Assembly: GCA_948567375.1 (NCBI GenBank)
Contig: OX419755.1
Location: 66,344,944-66,408,943 of the forward strand
Length of the DNA: 64,000 nucleotides
Reading direction: 5' to 3'
Origin: Lunularia cruciata
Lineage: Eukaryota > Streptophyta > Marchantiopsida > Lunulariales > Lunulariaceae
The notes beneath the pieces were generated by a model. It saw only the letters and a program-made list of their open reading frames with translations. It was not told the origin of the DNA and made no database searches. Both the position numbers and the translations under genes were made by a program. Position 1 is the stretch's first letter, and every line of letters starts with the position of its first letter. Of this stretch, positions 10,993 through 22,989 are shown piece after piece.

Positions 10993-13900
10993 CATATCGT
11001 AAGGTGACCATATACCATTTAGAAGAAGGGATCTTGGTGTAGACTTGACAGAAACTCGTTTTGGACCTGGGAGTCAATTGACACTATTGAAATTGCCGTT
11101 GTGATGAAAGGAAGAGACTTCAAATAAGGTCATCATGATAAAGCATCAGGGACAACATGGAACCGACCTGGTTTGTATTCAAGTTTGATGTCATATAGTT
11201 GGAATTGTTCCTCCCATCAATGATGTCAACTCTTCATGTGTTCCAAGTGTAAGGTCTGCAACAATGGTTTGTGATTAGTTTGCATGATCACTTGTTTTAT
11301 CAAGAGGTAATGCCTCCATACCTTAGTGGCATATAACATTGCAAGTTGTTCTTGATCTTGAAGAGAGTAGTTTTGTTCAGCCGTATTGAGTCAACGAGAC
11401 ACAAAGGCAATGGGATGGAGTCCATCTGGGAATTCTTATTGTAGCACGACTCCAATTGCAAAGTTAGAAGTATCAAAATCAACCACACATATGGTTGAAG
11501 ATCATATGGTTGAAGATCATATGGTTGAAGAATGGTTCTCAAAAACACCATATGCTTTAACTTCTTGAATGCTTCTTCATGCTTGGTGGTCCACTCAAAG
11601 CTTGAGTTCTTTCCCAAAAGGTTGGTCAATGCTGCAACCACATGAGTATAATAATGGATGAACCGTCGGTAAAAATTGGCCAATCCATTGAATGCCGCCT
11701 GTACTTCCGTAGCATCCTTCAGAGTAGGCCAATCAGTAATGGCTTTGATTTTCTCTTCTTCCATCTTGATCCCCTTTGATGAGATCTTATGACCCAAGAA
11801 GGTAACCTCCTTCTGCTAAAAGACACATCTTCTTCTTCTTGTAGTAAAATTTCCATTGTCGTAGTCGTTTTAGGACTTCTTGCACATGATTCACATGTTT
11901 TGCCTCTATCTTATTATAAATTAAGATATCATGCAAGATAACCACCATGGACCAATCCAATAGTCCATCCAACACCTTATGCATCTGATCTATGAAGACT
12001 ATTGGAGCATTAGTGAGTCTGAAAGGTAGATCTCTCCACTCAAAATGCCCATACCTTGTACAAAAGGTAGTCTTTTGCACATCTTCTCTATGAATAGGAA
12101 TTTACCAATAGCCACTGCAAAGATCAAACTTGGAAAAGTAGCATGCTCCACTTAGTTGATCAAGCAAGTCATTGATCTGAGGCAAGGGATATGCATTCTT
12201 CATGGTTTGCTTATTGAGCCCACGGTAATCAATACAAAAACAAATTTCTCCATCCTTCTTTGGAACAATTAGTACCGATGCTCCCCAAGGAGAGGTACTA
12301 TGTTGTATGAAATCCTTCTCCAACAACTCTGTAAGTGTTGTTCGCAACTCCTCCAACTCCTTTGGTGAGAGTCGATAGATTGGTCTACTCACTAGAGTAC
12401 TCCCTGGTAATAACTTGATCTTGAAGGGCATTCCTCAATCAGAGGGTAATCCTTTTGGCAGATCATCCAAAAACACGTCCGCAAACTCTTTAACTATCCA
12501 ATCAACCATTGCTTGATGAGGCTCTTGGTCCTCCGTAGATTGTTCTTGTGCAATCAGCTTGATCCACACCGCAAATATAGACTTATCTTCCTCCAAAGCT
12601 TGCTCTATGGCTGCTTTTCTAACCAACTTCCCTTCCAAGGACTCATCTCTCTTCCAAGCTTGCTCCATGGTTGCCTCCTTGGCAAACTTCACATCTTGGG
12701 ACTCCACTCCCTTCAAGGTTCACTCTATGGCTACCTTCTCAACAAACTTCCCATCTTGGGATTCACTTTTCTTAAGTGTCTTACTCAAAAGTGCCAAACA
12801 ATCTAATCGGAAATTCTTACCTTGGTGTTGTACTTGAATTTGGTGTCGGGTCCAATCAAATTGAACCTTATGACGCTCAAGCCAAGGTAGACCCAAAATG
12901 ATATCATAGTGTAGAGGTGCCACTACAAACCTCATACACTCCAAATACTCCTTACCAATCTTGAAGGTACCAGGATGCGAGGTGCGGAATGCAGAACCCT
13001 TTCTACCATCCGCCATCCTCAAACTACTTCCAATCACTGGCTTGATAGGAATACCCAATTCCTTTGCTACTTGCATAGACATGCAATTCTCTAAAATTCC
13101 AAAATCAACCAAAATCTTACAACCCAAATTAGATATCATACCTTGTAAGTGAAGCAAACTTGCATAGGTTGAGCCTTCAATCCCATTGGAACTAAACAAG
13201 CTCTCAATAGGTGGCTTGAAATCTTCTATTGGGATTCTTTGTTTCCCTGATCATTTGGTTCCACAAACTCCATCTGGGCAACTTGTCGAGGTCACCCATT
13301 CCTAAGTGGACATTTAGCAATGCAATGTCCAACTTGGCAAAAATAAAAACAACCTCCATTTTGTCACAATCTTTCTCTATTTGTTGTACCAAGTGGCCTC
13401 CGTTGGATAACATCAATCTCCATTGGTGTTGGTTCTTCCACCCGTGCGTATTGGATTGGTGAGCTTAGTGTAAGTCGAGGACCAAGTTGTTGCAACCAAG
13501 GAATCAAAGTGCTCAGCTAATTGCATGGCTTCTTCTACATTTTGTGGTTCTTGCATGGTTACCTTTAATTAGGTTTGTAACTTCAATCCCCGCACAAATC
13601 AATCCAGAACTTCTCCTTCTTGTTTATTTGGAATTTGCATGATGATGTTATGAAATTGTGTGATGTAGCCTCTTACAAAACCAATCTACTTCAATTCTGC
13701 CAATTTATCTTGTGTAGCTCAGGTGGCATTTATAGTTTGAAATCGACTAAGTATTGTATCCTTGAATTTTGTCCATGTCAAGATTGGTGTAACAATTTGT
13801 TGTTCAGCTCGCTCCACTTGGAATCACAACCAAAGTTTTGCCACACCATCCAAGTGGCTAGAAGCCAAGAGAATCTATTTCTGTTCATCTTGAAGATTGG

Positions 13901-14397
13901 TAGTTTCAAAGTAACATTCACAATCAAACACAAAATTCTCCATTGTGCCCGAAAGATTCTTGCCTTCAAACACCTTAGGTTTTGGAAATCAAATATGATC
14001 TTCTCCATCTTGGACTGGCGCTCTCTCTATATGTTCTCATTGTTGTTGCTCTAGTTCATCCAACAATCGAGTAAGGTGCTCGATTTGTTGCTACATCGTA
14101 AGGATAATATCCGGTATTGCCACCATAGCTACTACTCTATCCTACTACTCTCAATTTATCTAATTGATTAACACATAGATACAGCAAGTCCACCTTTCTC
14201 TATAAGTGACAACCGGAAATATCAAGGGTTCCTCAAACACGGTGATCATATGTAGAAAATCCTGCCCAAAGCATGCGGTGATGAATTGTGTGAAGCAGTG
14301 CTTGGGTAATATCTGGACATGAAAATCCCAATGGTTTGGTGGAAGTGGATTCAATAGTCCATAAATTCCATCTATCCCATTCTTGCTCTAATACCAA

Positions 14398-14820
14398 TGT
14401 AAAAGACCAAGACCGAGGAGAGAGATAGGAGAATGGAAACTCACATTGGGACACTTGAATGTGGGAAAACTTTGAATGCCTAGCATAAGCTTTGGCTTTG
14501 GTATTTATAGGTAGCATACAAGGCCCTTGAGAAGCTTCTCAAGAAGCTTCCTCAAGCCGCTTTCTTAGAGTGCAAGCCAAGTTAACTAGCAAGCTTCTCA
14601 AGAAGCTTCCTTCTAGAAGCTGCCTACTTGGTGTGCGAGCTAAGCTAGTTGGAGCCTTCTAGAAGCTTCCTTCTAGAAGCTATTTACTTGAGATGCAAGC
14701 TAAGCTAGTTGGGAAGCTTCCCAAGAAGCTTTCTAGATACTTCCAGAATATTCTAGGCTAATTTGTCTTATGTGCTACTTCGTAAGCCCGACTAACTGCG
14801 CTAAACTCCATATTGTTACA
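14398..14820 (-). repeat. Element A 5' LTR
   Basis: 423 bp, matching 3,515-3,939. TATA box near 14,501-14,511 (minus strand); GAA/TTC clusters at about 14,530-14,760. It faces the 5' LTR of element C across 184 bp. Confidence 0.92.
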
Positions 14821-15004
14821 TAAAGGTACTCTAAAGTGTATATAATGAGGTGCACTCTCTACAAACAAAGAAAGGGGAGAAGGAGAAAAAGAGAGAGAAT
14901 GAGCTATCTCAAAGGATGAAGACAGACAAGAAACTCTCTCCCTAAAACTATCACTCAATAGCCTCACTATTGGTAAGGCATGTGTCTTAACATGAATCTA
15001 TTGA
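14821..15004. other. 184-bp spacer between elements A and C
   Basis: Unique-looking sequence, rich in GA repeats in its middle (GAAAAAGAGAGAGAATGAG). It begins with A's TAAAG duplication and ends with C's ATTGA duplication. No gene is seen. It must be older than both insertions. Confidence 0.8.
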
Positions 15005-15425
15005 TGTAACAGTATGGAGTTTAGAGACATAGTTAGTAAGGCTAATGAAGTAGAGAATAAGCCAAATTAACCTAGAATATTCCAAAAGCATCTAGGAAGC
15101 TTCTTGGGAAGCTTCCAGACTAGTTAACCTGCCCTCCAAGCAAGCAACTTCTAGAAGGAAGCTTCTTGAAGCTTCTAACTAGCTTAGCTTGCACGCCAAG
15201 TAGGCGGCTTCTCGAAGGAAGTTTCTTGAGAAGCTTCCTACTTAACTTGGCTTGCACTCTAAGAAAGAGGCTCAAGGAAGCTTCTTGAGAATCTTCTCAA
15301 GGGCCTTGTATGTTACCTATAAAAACCAAAGCCGAAGCTCATGCTAGGCATTTGGAGTTTTCTCTCGAGTGTCCCAATGTGAATTTCCATTCTCCTATTT
15401 CTCTCCTCGGATTTGGTCTTTTACA
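15005..15425 (+). repeat. Element C 5' LTR
   Basis: 421 bp, TGTAACAG...TTTTACA. TATA-like CTATAAAAACC near 15,317-15,327. Alternating GAA/TTC blocks fill about 15,070-15,305. Confidence 0.92.
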
Positions 15426-15447
15426 TCGGTATCAGAGCAAGAATAGG

Positions 15448-15663
15448 ATGGATGAAATTTATGGACCACCAAATCCACTTCCACCAAACCATTGGGATTT
15501 TTGCATCCAAATACTACCGAAGCATCATTTCACACAATTCATCACCTCGCACTTTAGACAAGATTTTCTGCATATGATCACCATATCTGAGGAACCCTTG
15601 GTGCTTCTGGTTGTTACTTACGGAAAATGGTGGACATGCTATTTCTATGTGTTAATAAATTAG
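15448..15663 (+). pseudogene. Leader frame of element C
   Basis: 71 codons beginning MDEIYGPPNPLPPNHWDF and ending FYVLIN, directly after the primer-binding site and 43 bp before the gag start at 15,707. Same length as the frame in element B. Function unknown. Confidence 0.55.
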
Positions 15664-18600
15664 AAAGATTGGGAGTGGTGTGATAGAGTAGCAACCTACT
15701 CGATACTTGGCGGCAATACACGATGTTATCCTTGCTATGCAACAACAAATTGAGCACCTTACTCGATTGTTGGATGAACAAGATCTTCAACGACAAGAGC
15801 AAGTGGAGAGAGTACCAATTCAAGAAGGAGAAGATCGGATAAGATTCCCTAAACCCAAGCTATTTGAAGGCAAGAATCTTTTGGGTGTAGTAGAGATTTT
15901 GTGTTTGATTGTGATTGTTATTTTGAAGCTACTAGTCTACAAGACAAACAAAAATAGATTCTCTTGGCTTCTAGCCAATTGGATGGTGTAGCAAAGCTAT
16001 GGTGGAGATTCTGAGTGGAGCGAGCTAAACAACAAATTTTTGCACCAATCTTGACATGGGCAGAATTCAAGAGTGCAATAATTAGTCAATTCCAAGCTAT
16101 AAATGCCACACGAGCTGCACGTGATAAGTTGGCAGAGTTGAAATAGATTGGCTCTATAAGAAGCTACATCACGTAGTTCCAAAACACCATCATGCAAATT
16201 CCAGATATATTGGAAGGTGAAGCTCTGGATAGATTTGTGAGGGGCTTGAAAGCAAGAACCAAATTCGAGGTAACCATGCGAGAGCCACAACACTTGGAGG
16301 AAGCTATGCGGTTGGCCAAACGTTTTAGTTCATTGGTAGCAACAACTTGGTCTCGACCTCAACCTCCATAGAGCCTACCAATACACTACACACAAGTGGA
16401 GGAGCCAACACCAATGGAGATTGATGCCATTCAACAAAGACCACTAAGCACGGTAGATAGAGAGAAAGTATGACAAAATTATGGTATTTGTTATTGTCAC
16501 CAATAGGGGCATTGCATTGCTGAATGTCCACTCAAGAATGGACGACCTCGACAAGTTGCCCAGATGGAGGTTGTGGAGCAAAATGATCAGGGAAACAAGG
16601 AATCCTAGTAGGAGATTTTGAGCCGCCTACTATAAGCTTGATCAGTTTCAATGGGATTGAAGGCTCAACCTATGCAAGTTTGCTTCACTTGCAAGGTATG
16701 ATATCTAATTGGGGGTTGTAAGATTTTGGTTGATTCTGGAAGTTCAAAGAATTGCATGTCTATGCAAGTAGCAAAGGAATTGGGTATTCCTATCAAGCCA
16801 ATGATTGGAAGTAGTTTGATGATGGCGGATGGTAGAAAGGGTTCTACATTTTGCACCTCACATCCTACTACCTTCAAGATTGGGGAGGAGTACTTGGAGT
16901 GTATGAGGTCTGTAGTGGCACCTCTACACAACAATATCATTCTAGGTCTACCTTGGCTTGAACATCATAAGGTTCAATTTGATTGGACCCAATGCCAAAT
17001 TCAAGTACTACACCAAGGTAGGAATTTCCGATTAGGTTGTCTGGCACCTATGAGTAAGACACCTAAGAATAGTCAATCCCAAGATGGGAAGTTTGTCAAG
17101 AAGGTGCCCATAGAGCAAACCTGGAAGGGAGATAAATCCCAAGATGGGAAGTTTGCCAAGAAGGCAACCAAGGAGCAAGCTTGGAAGAGAGATGAATCCT
17201 TGAAAGGGAAGTTTATTAGTAAAGCGGCCATTGAGCAAGCTTTGGAGGAAGATAAGTTTGTATTCATAGTGTGGATCAAGTTGATTGCACAAGAACAATC
17301 TACGGAGGGCCACAAGCCTCATCAAGCAATGGTTGATTGGATAGTTAAGGAGTTTGCGGACGTGTTTCTGGATGATCTGCCAAAGGGATTACACTCTAAT
17401 CAAGGTATGCCCTTCAAGATTGAGTTATTGCCAAGGAGTACTCCAGTGAGTAGACCAATCTATTGGCTCTCACCAAAGGAGTTGGAGGAGTTGCTAACAA
17501 CAACACTTACATAGTTGTTGGAAAAGGACTTCATACGACATAGTACCTCTCCTTGGGGAGCACTGGTACTATTTGTTCCAAAGAAGGATGAAGGACTTCA
17601 TTTTGGTATTGATTATCATGTGCTCAATAAGCAAACCCTGAAGAATGCATATCCCTTGCCTTGGATTGATGACTTGCTTGATCAACTAAGTGGAGCACGC
17701 TACTTTTCCAAGTTGGAGCTTCATAGCGGTTATTGGCAAATTCTTATTGATAGAGAAGATGTGCAAAAGACTACCTTTTGCACAAGGTATCGGCATTTTG
17801 AGTGGAGAGTTCTACCTTTTGGACTCACTAATGCTCTAGTAGTCTTCATGGATCAGATGCATCAGGTGTTGGATGGACTATTGGATCGGTCCATGGTGGT
17901 GTTCTTGGATGATATCTTAATCTATAGCAAGACAGAGGTAGAACATGTGAATCTTGTGCAAGAAGTCCTAAGACAACTACGACAATGAAAATTTTACTAC
18001 AAGAAGTCAAAGTGTGCCTTTTGGCAAAAGGAGGTTACCTTCTTGGGGCATAAGATCTCATCAGAGGGGATCAAGATGGAAGAAAAGAAGATCAAGGCCA
18101 TTACTGATTGGCCTACCCCAAAGGATGCTATAGAAGTACGGGCATTCAGTTGATTGGCCAGGTTTTATCGACGGTTCATCCACTATTATGCTCATATGGC
18201 TGCATCATTGATTGACCTCTTAGGAAAGAACTTGAGCTTCCAGTGGACCACCAAGCATGAAGAAGCATTCCAAAAGTTATAAAGCATATGGTATCTTCAA
18301 GACCCATTCTTCAACCATATGATCCTCAACTACCTTGTGTGGTTGATTTTGATGCTTCTAACTTTTGCAATTGGAACTATATTGCAACAAGAATTCCCAG
18401 ATGGACTACATCCCATTGCCTTTGTGTCTCGCTAACTAAATATAGCTGAAAGAAATTACTCTGCTTGAGATTTAGAACAACTTGCAATGGTATATGCCAC
18501 CAAGGTATGGAGGCATTATCTGTTGGGGAAACAAGTGATCATGCAAACTGATCACAAGCCATTGTTGCAAATCCTACACTTGGAGCACATGAAGAGTCGA

Positions 18601-20243
18601 CATCATTGATGGGAAGAGCAACTCCAATTTTTTGACATCAAACTTGAGTACAAACCAGGTTGGTTCCACGTCATCCCTGATGCTCTATCACGACTACCTG
18701 ATTTGAAGGCTCTTCCTCTCATCATGGTGGCAATTACAACAGTGTCAATTGACTCCAAGGTCCATAATGAGTTTTGATCAGCTCTACAACAAGATCCCTT
18801 CTTCCAAATGGTACATGGTTGTCTGACAACATGTGAGAAGGAGTACAACACCTTCTCTTTCAAGGAAGGCCTTCTATTTCATGCAGACCAGATCTATGTT
18901 CTAGCCAAAGATGATCTTTGACTTGTGCACCTTCAAGAAGCCTATGATTTACCAATACCTGGTCACATGGGAGTGGACAAGACCTTGGGCACCCTCCAAT
19001 GCCAATGGTGGTGGCTCAACATGACACGAGATGTTTGGGACTTTGTCCGATCATGTAAGAGTTGTCAACATAACAAGGCCAGTAACAAAAAGCCAAGTGG
19101 ACTCCTTCAGCCACTTCCCATTCCAGCTACTTGTTGGGAACATGTGAGCTTAGATCTCATCACCTCCTTACCCAAGACACAACAAGGTCACACAGCAATT
19201 GTGGTGTTTGTGGATAAGCTTAGTAAGAAAATCCATTTGGCACCAACGGTTGAAGTTGTGGATGCTCCATCCTTGGTGTAACTCTACTTCAACAATATCT
19301 TCAAACATCATGAGATGCTATGTGTACTCATCTTCGACCATGATCCTTGCTTCATCGGAAAGTTTTGGCAAGCACTCTTCTAGCTACTTGGCACAAACCT
19401 TGCTTTATCCACAACCTATCATCCTCAAACTGATGGACAAATTGAACGTGCAAATCATACCTTGGAAGATATGCTTTGTGCCTTCATCAACATTCACCAT
19501 ACCAATTGGGATCAATATCTTGCAATTGCAAAGTTTGCATACAATAATTCTAAACAAGCAAGCACTGGATTCTCTCCTTTCTTTCTCAATTTTGGCCAAG
19601 ATCTGCTTGTCTTAGATTCTCTTCTTGCTCCTCCTCCGTCTCAAGTCCTCCATACTTCAACCTTCTTGACTACCATCTCCAAATTTCTCCAACAAGCCAA
19701 ATCTCACCTCCTTGTTGCTCAGAATCATCAAAAACAATATGCAGACCATCATCATTGTGATCTCACCTTTGAAGTTGGTGATAAATTGTGTTATCCTCTA
19801 GTAATCTAACCCTCTCACTTGATACCCAAGTTTGTAAACTTGCCCCTAATTGGATATGACCTTTTGATGTCACCCAAATTGTCTCTCCTATTGCTTATCT
19901 ACTTGCCTTGCCTTTTTATATGCGCATCCATCCTATCTTTCATATTTCCAAGTTGAAACCCTTTGTTCCTAACCTCTCTTCTTTCTTTTCTTGAGTCCAA
20001 CCTCCTCCTCCCCCTATTCATATCAATGATCATGAGGAGTAGGAAGTTGAGTGTATCCTTGCACGTTGCCACATCCAACAAGAATGCCGCTACCATACAA
20101 AGTACAAGGTCCTTTGGAAAGGGTATCCTTTTCATGATACCACATAGGAACCTCTTTCTCACCTCCAAAATGCACAAATGGCCATCCAAGAGTTTGAAGC
20201 TTCAATGGCGACGAGGACGTCACCAACTAGCGGTGGGGGAATA

Positions 20244-20575
20244 TGTAACAATATGGAGTTTAGCAACATAGTTAGTAAGGCTAACAAAGTACAGAATAAG
20301 CCAAATTAGCCTAGAATATTCCAAAAGCATCTATGAAGCTTCTTGGGAAGCTTCCAGACTAGTTAACTTGCGCTCCAAGCAAGTAACTTCTAGAAGCTTC
20401 TAACTAGCTTAGCTTGCATGCCAAGTAGGCAACCAAAGGCCTTGTATGCTACCTAAAAATACCAAAGCCAAAGCTCATGCTAGGCATTTGGATTTTTCCT
20501 TCATTCAAGTGTCCCAATGTGAGTTTCCATTCTCTTATTTCTCTCCTTGGATTTGGTCTTTTACAATTGAACACC
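20244..20575 (+). repeat. Element C 3' LTR (shortened)
   Basis: 332 bp. It aligns to 15,005-15,425 apart from missing material around the second group of GAA/TTC blocks. The ends TGTAACA and TTTTACA are intact. Confidence 0.9.
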
Positions 20576-20819
20576 TATTCACATGTGGTACATTTAGTCA
20601 TCCATCAAGTAAAGATCAATTTTGAATCAACCAAATATACAAGTTCATTGACTAAGGCATGTTAAATTAACTCATTTATTAAATTTGGTAATGGTATATA
20701 CAATAGAACTTTGTATGTTTTCTAACCATGAAAATATACTAAAATACAAAAAAACTCAAATTTAATCAACCACTCACCATTCTCATCCTCTCCCCATCAT
20801 CACACTCTCATCCTTGTCC
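20576..20819. other. Flank of element C, nothing recognised
   Basis: AT-rich sequence continuing the insertion site of element C; no convincing frame or repeat. Confidence 0.4.
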
Positions 20820-21450
20820 TCACTCTTCCTGATCATCATCATCCTCTTCATCACATATAATTTCCTCCTCTCCATCACTCAAGTACATCACCTCCTCCCA
20901 GGAATAAAACCTCTCTCCACAAAGAGGTGAGTGAGTATCTACCCAAGGAAGGTGACTCTGAACTTGCATATGCACTCCTTAGGTCTCCTCAATTAGGTTT
21001 ACAAACTCCTTACCTCTACAATGATAGCTCAAAATGCTAACTCTCCCAATCATAATCATCCACATCAACTCTCCTCAGCTTTGTCTTGGTGTTGAGAACT
21101 AAATACCCACGTACAACCTTGGGCCAAATAGTTGGTGCCACAAGTACACCCATCAATTGGAAGAAAGCCATAAAACTAGGATACATACATGGCCTTGCCA
21201 AATACCTCTTTGCAACCTTGTCTCCTTTTGGAAACCAATCTGAAAGAGCTGTGTAAGGAACAATCCTCCATCTTGGTGTCCTCCTCCTTGGCATGACAAG
21301 TGCATGTCTAACTATATCCACTATCAATTGAAATTACCTCCCTTTAACCAAACTTGTGCAAGAATTCTTGTCCCAAGAACTCACATACTCAGTACATGGA
21401 AGAACCTGCAAAGACCACCAACAAAAAACTTAAACCTCACTCCTCATACA
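20820..21450 (-). pseudogene. Decayed coding fragment with acidic C-terminus, unrecognised
   Basis: Minus-strand frames here read like real protein: a 96-codon frame (21,327-21,037) with DIVRHALVMPRRRTPRW and LARPCMYPSFMAFFQL, and nearer the 3' end a frame (about 20,985-20,820) with HLPWVDTHSPLCGERFYSW, then an acidic tail with GEEE and DEEDDDDQEE before a stop. The frames do not join directly, and intron-like GT/AG borders occur (a TTTGCAG acceptor near 21,410). I do not recognise the family. It may be a captured gene piece or an accessory frame of the nearby Harbinger-type relic. Confidence 0.35.
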
Positions 21451-21548
21451 CAAAGACGCTAGTTGTTGCCCGGTGGCACTCCCATATAGCAAAAAAATGA
21501 TTAGATGCTCCAAGATGCTACTTGTGGCCACTTTGGGATATGGTTTTC

Positions 21549-21770
21549 AAGAGAGATTACCATGGAGTGACACCTACCAGCATCGGTAGATAGGTGATGT
21601 AGCACCAAGCATAGGGCAAGGTGATATGGGCATAGGGTGCCACCCAATGATGCAAGTAGAGAAAAATTACCATGAGGTGATGCCTACTGGCACTATTGGA
21701 TAGGTGATGCGGCACCAAGCATATGGCGGGGTGATGTGGGGTGTAGTGTACCCACCTGCTAGTGCTGCTA
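21549..21770 (+). repeat. Two-copy imperfect tandem repeat, about 110 bp
   Basis: The block GATTACCATGGAGTGACACC...GATAGGTGATGTAGCACCAAG, with its GGCAAGGTGATATGGGC end, recurs about 110 bp further on as ATTACCATGAGGTGATGCC...GATAGGTGATGCGGCACCAAG, diverged at many sites. No coding sense is seen. Confidence 0.6.
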
Positions 21771-22985
21771 GGCAGGTGCAACTATGGGATAGGGAAGAAT
21801 TCAAGAACTAAGAAGTCGGTGCCAGGTGATTCTCATTGGCATTGCGGGACAGATCAGGGTTTAGGGTTCTAAGTGTGGTCAATGTTGGGTGACATACGGA
21901 GGTGCAAGGTGACATAGGGAGGCACTATGGGATAGACCTAATTGGCACCAAGAAACACTCATATGCGCAATAATTAAGACCCCTAAAAGTGAAAGAAAAA
22001 CTAAAATGGAGACTTAAATTTTGCAAAATGGAAAGTTTAACTACAAATGGCTAAACTCCTTTGAGAAACACACTCCTCCTTTGAAAACCACTCATTGAAG
22101 TGCAAATAACTTGTTTCTTGAAAACTCACCAAAATGGCTCAATTGGAGAAATGTGAAACACCTTTGCAAGAGGAGGGTTTATATAGCCACCCACAGGACA
22201 AAATATATCTATATCTCACACTCACTAAATTTATATCTTAGTAGAAAGAACTCAAACTTGGGAAGAAAAATTTAGAATCATGAGCGGCAACCAATGGCAA
22301 CATGTGGCATGCCATGTTGCCAATCGGCACACTTGACCCTTCCTTTAGAGAATGTGTGCCTCTAAGTGCCATTGCACAGCAACAAGATGGGCATTGTCAA
22401 GCACCAATGTGAAAAATCCAAATGTAAACACGGTGGCGGGTGGCTTCCAACACCCGCTAGCATCTATTGGCAAACATCAGCCGGTGCTACCCTTACCAAC
22501 CAATATATAAATGGTCATGCAATGTCTTCAAGAGCACACTAGGTGTCACCCAATGCCATCCAAGAGCTTCTATTTTACGTTGGGTGTCACCGAGTGCCTA
22601 CAAGTAAAAATCGGGTGTCTTCAAGCACATTCTTGCATTCTTATATAAGATCTATCAAGGGAGCAACATAATTTTTTTGTAAACTTGGTGTTTTTCTAGG
22701 TCGCAACAACATCAAAAATTATTTTTTAAAGCTTCATGTTTATGAGGAGCTATAGAAAAATACCCAAAACATTACAAGATATGAAGAATGATATTTTTAT
22801 TATAGAGGAGAAATGTTCTAATTTGAGTATATTATTGAGATGATGAGCAAGTCATTGTTGCATCACCCTTTACACTTTTTCTTCTCTACCAAGCTCCATT
22901 AGATTAAAAGACATTTATGAATCTATTTGAGTTTTCCTCTATAAATCCACAATCATCTTCTGACCAACCATTTGACCTATTGATT
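21771..22985. other. AT-rich repeat DNA without recognised gene
   Basis: Contains short GGTGCCA/GGCACC-type words scattered through 21,800-22,640 (for example GGCAACATGTGGCATGCC near 22,296), which hint at degraded tandem repeats. No frame with family resemblance was seen. Confidence 0.4.
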
Positions 22986-22989
22986 TAAA

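Larger units (their letters stand above)
3515..14820 (-). mobile_element. Element A: Ty3/gypsy chromovirus, split by element B
   Basis: Minus-strand LTR retrotransposon. Its LTRs are 3,515-3,939 (3' LTR) and 14,398-14,820 (5' LTR), starting TGTAAC and ending TTTTACA in element sense, with a perfect TAAAG duplication on both sides (3,510-3,514 and 14,821-14,825). A PBS matching initiator tRNA-Met (TTGGTATTAGAGC-type) adjoins the 5' LTR, and a purine-rich tract adjoins the 3' LTR. Parts on the minus strand: leader frame about 14,160-14,375, gag about 13,290-14,130, protease about 12,720-13,199, reverse transcriptase about 11,790-12,431, RNase H about 11,300-11,700, integrase before and after B, chromodomain near 3,950-4,150. 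B entered the integrase N-terminal region. By my hand alignment the LTRs differ at about 6% of sites, so it is older than B. Broken, with more than ten breaks. Confidence 0.92.
15005..20575 (+). mobile_element. Element C: Ty3/gypsy chromovirus, plus strand
   Basis: LTRs 15,005-15,425 and 20,244-20,575 with a perfect ATTGA duplication (15,000-15,004 and 20,576-20,580). The 3' LTR lacks roughly 85 bp of the upstream promoter region. PBS TCGGTATCAGAGCAAG begins at 15,426; the purine tract GGTGGGGGAATA precedes the 3' LTR. Parts: leader frame 15,448-15,663, gag from 15,707 to about 16,620 with a degraded knuckle near 16,490, protease with LVDSGSS near 16,726, reverse transcriptase about 17,400-18,060 with FLDDILIYS, RNase H about 18,190-18,620, integrase about 18,925-19,800, chromodomain remnant about 20,030-20,200. 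LTR divergence is roughly 5-6% by eye, similar to A. Broken, with more than ten breaks. Confidence 0.92.
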
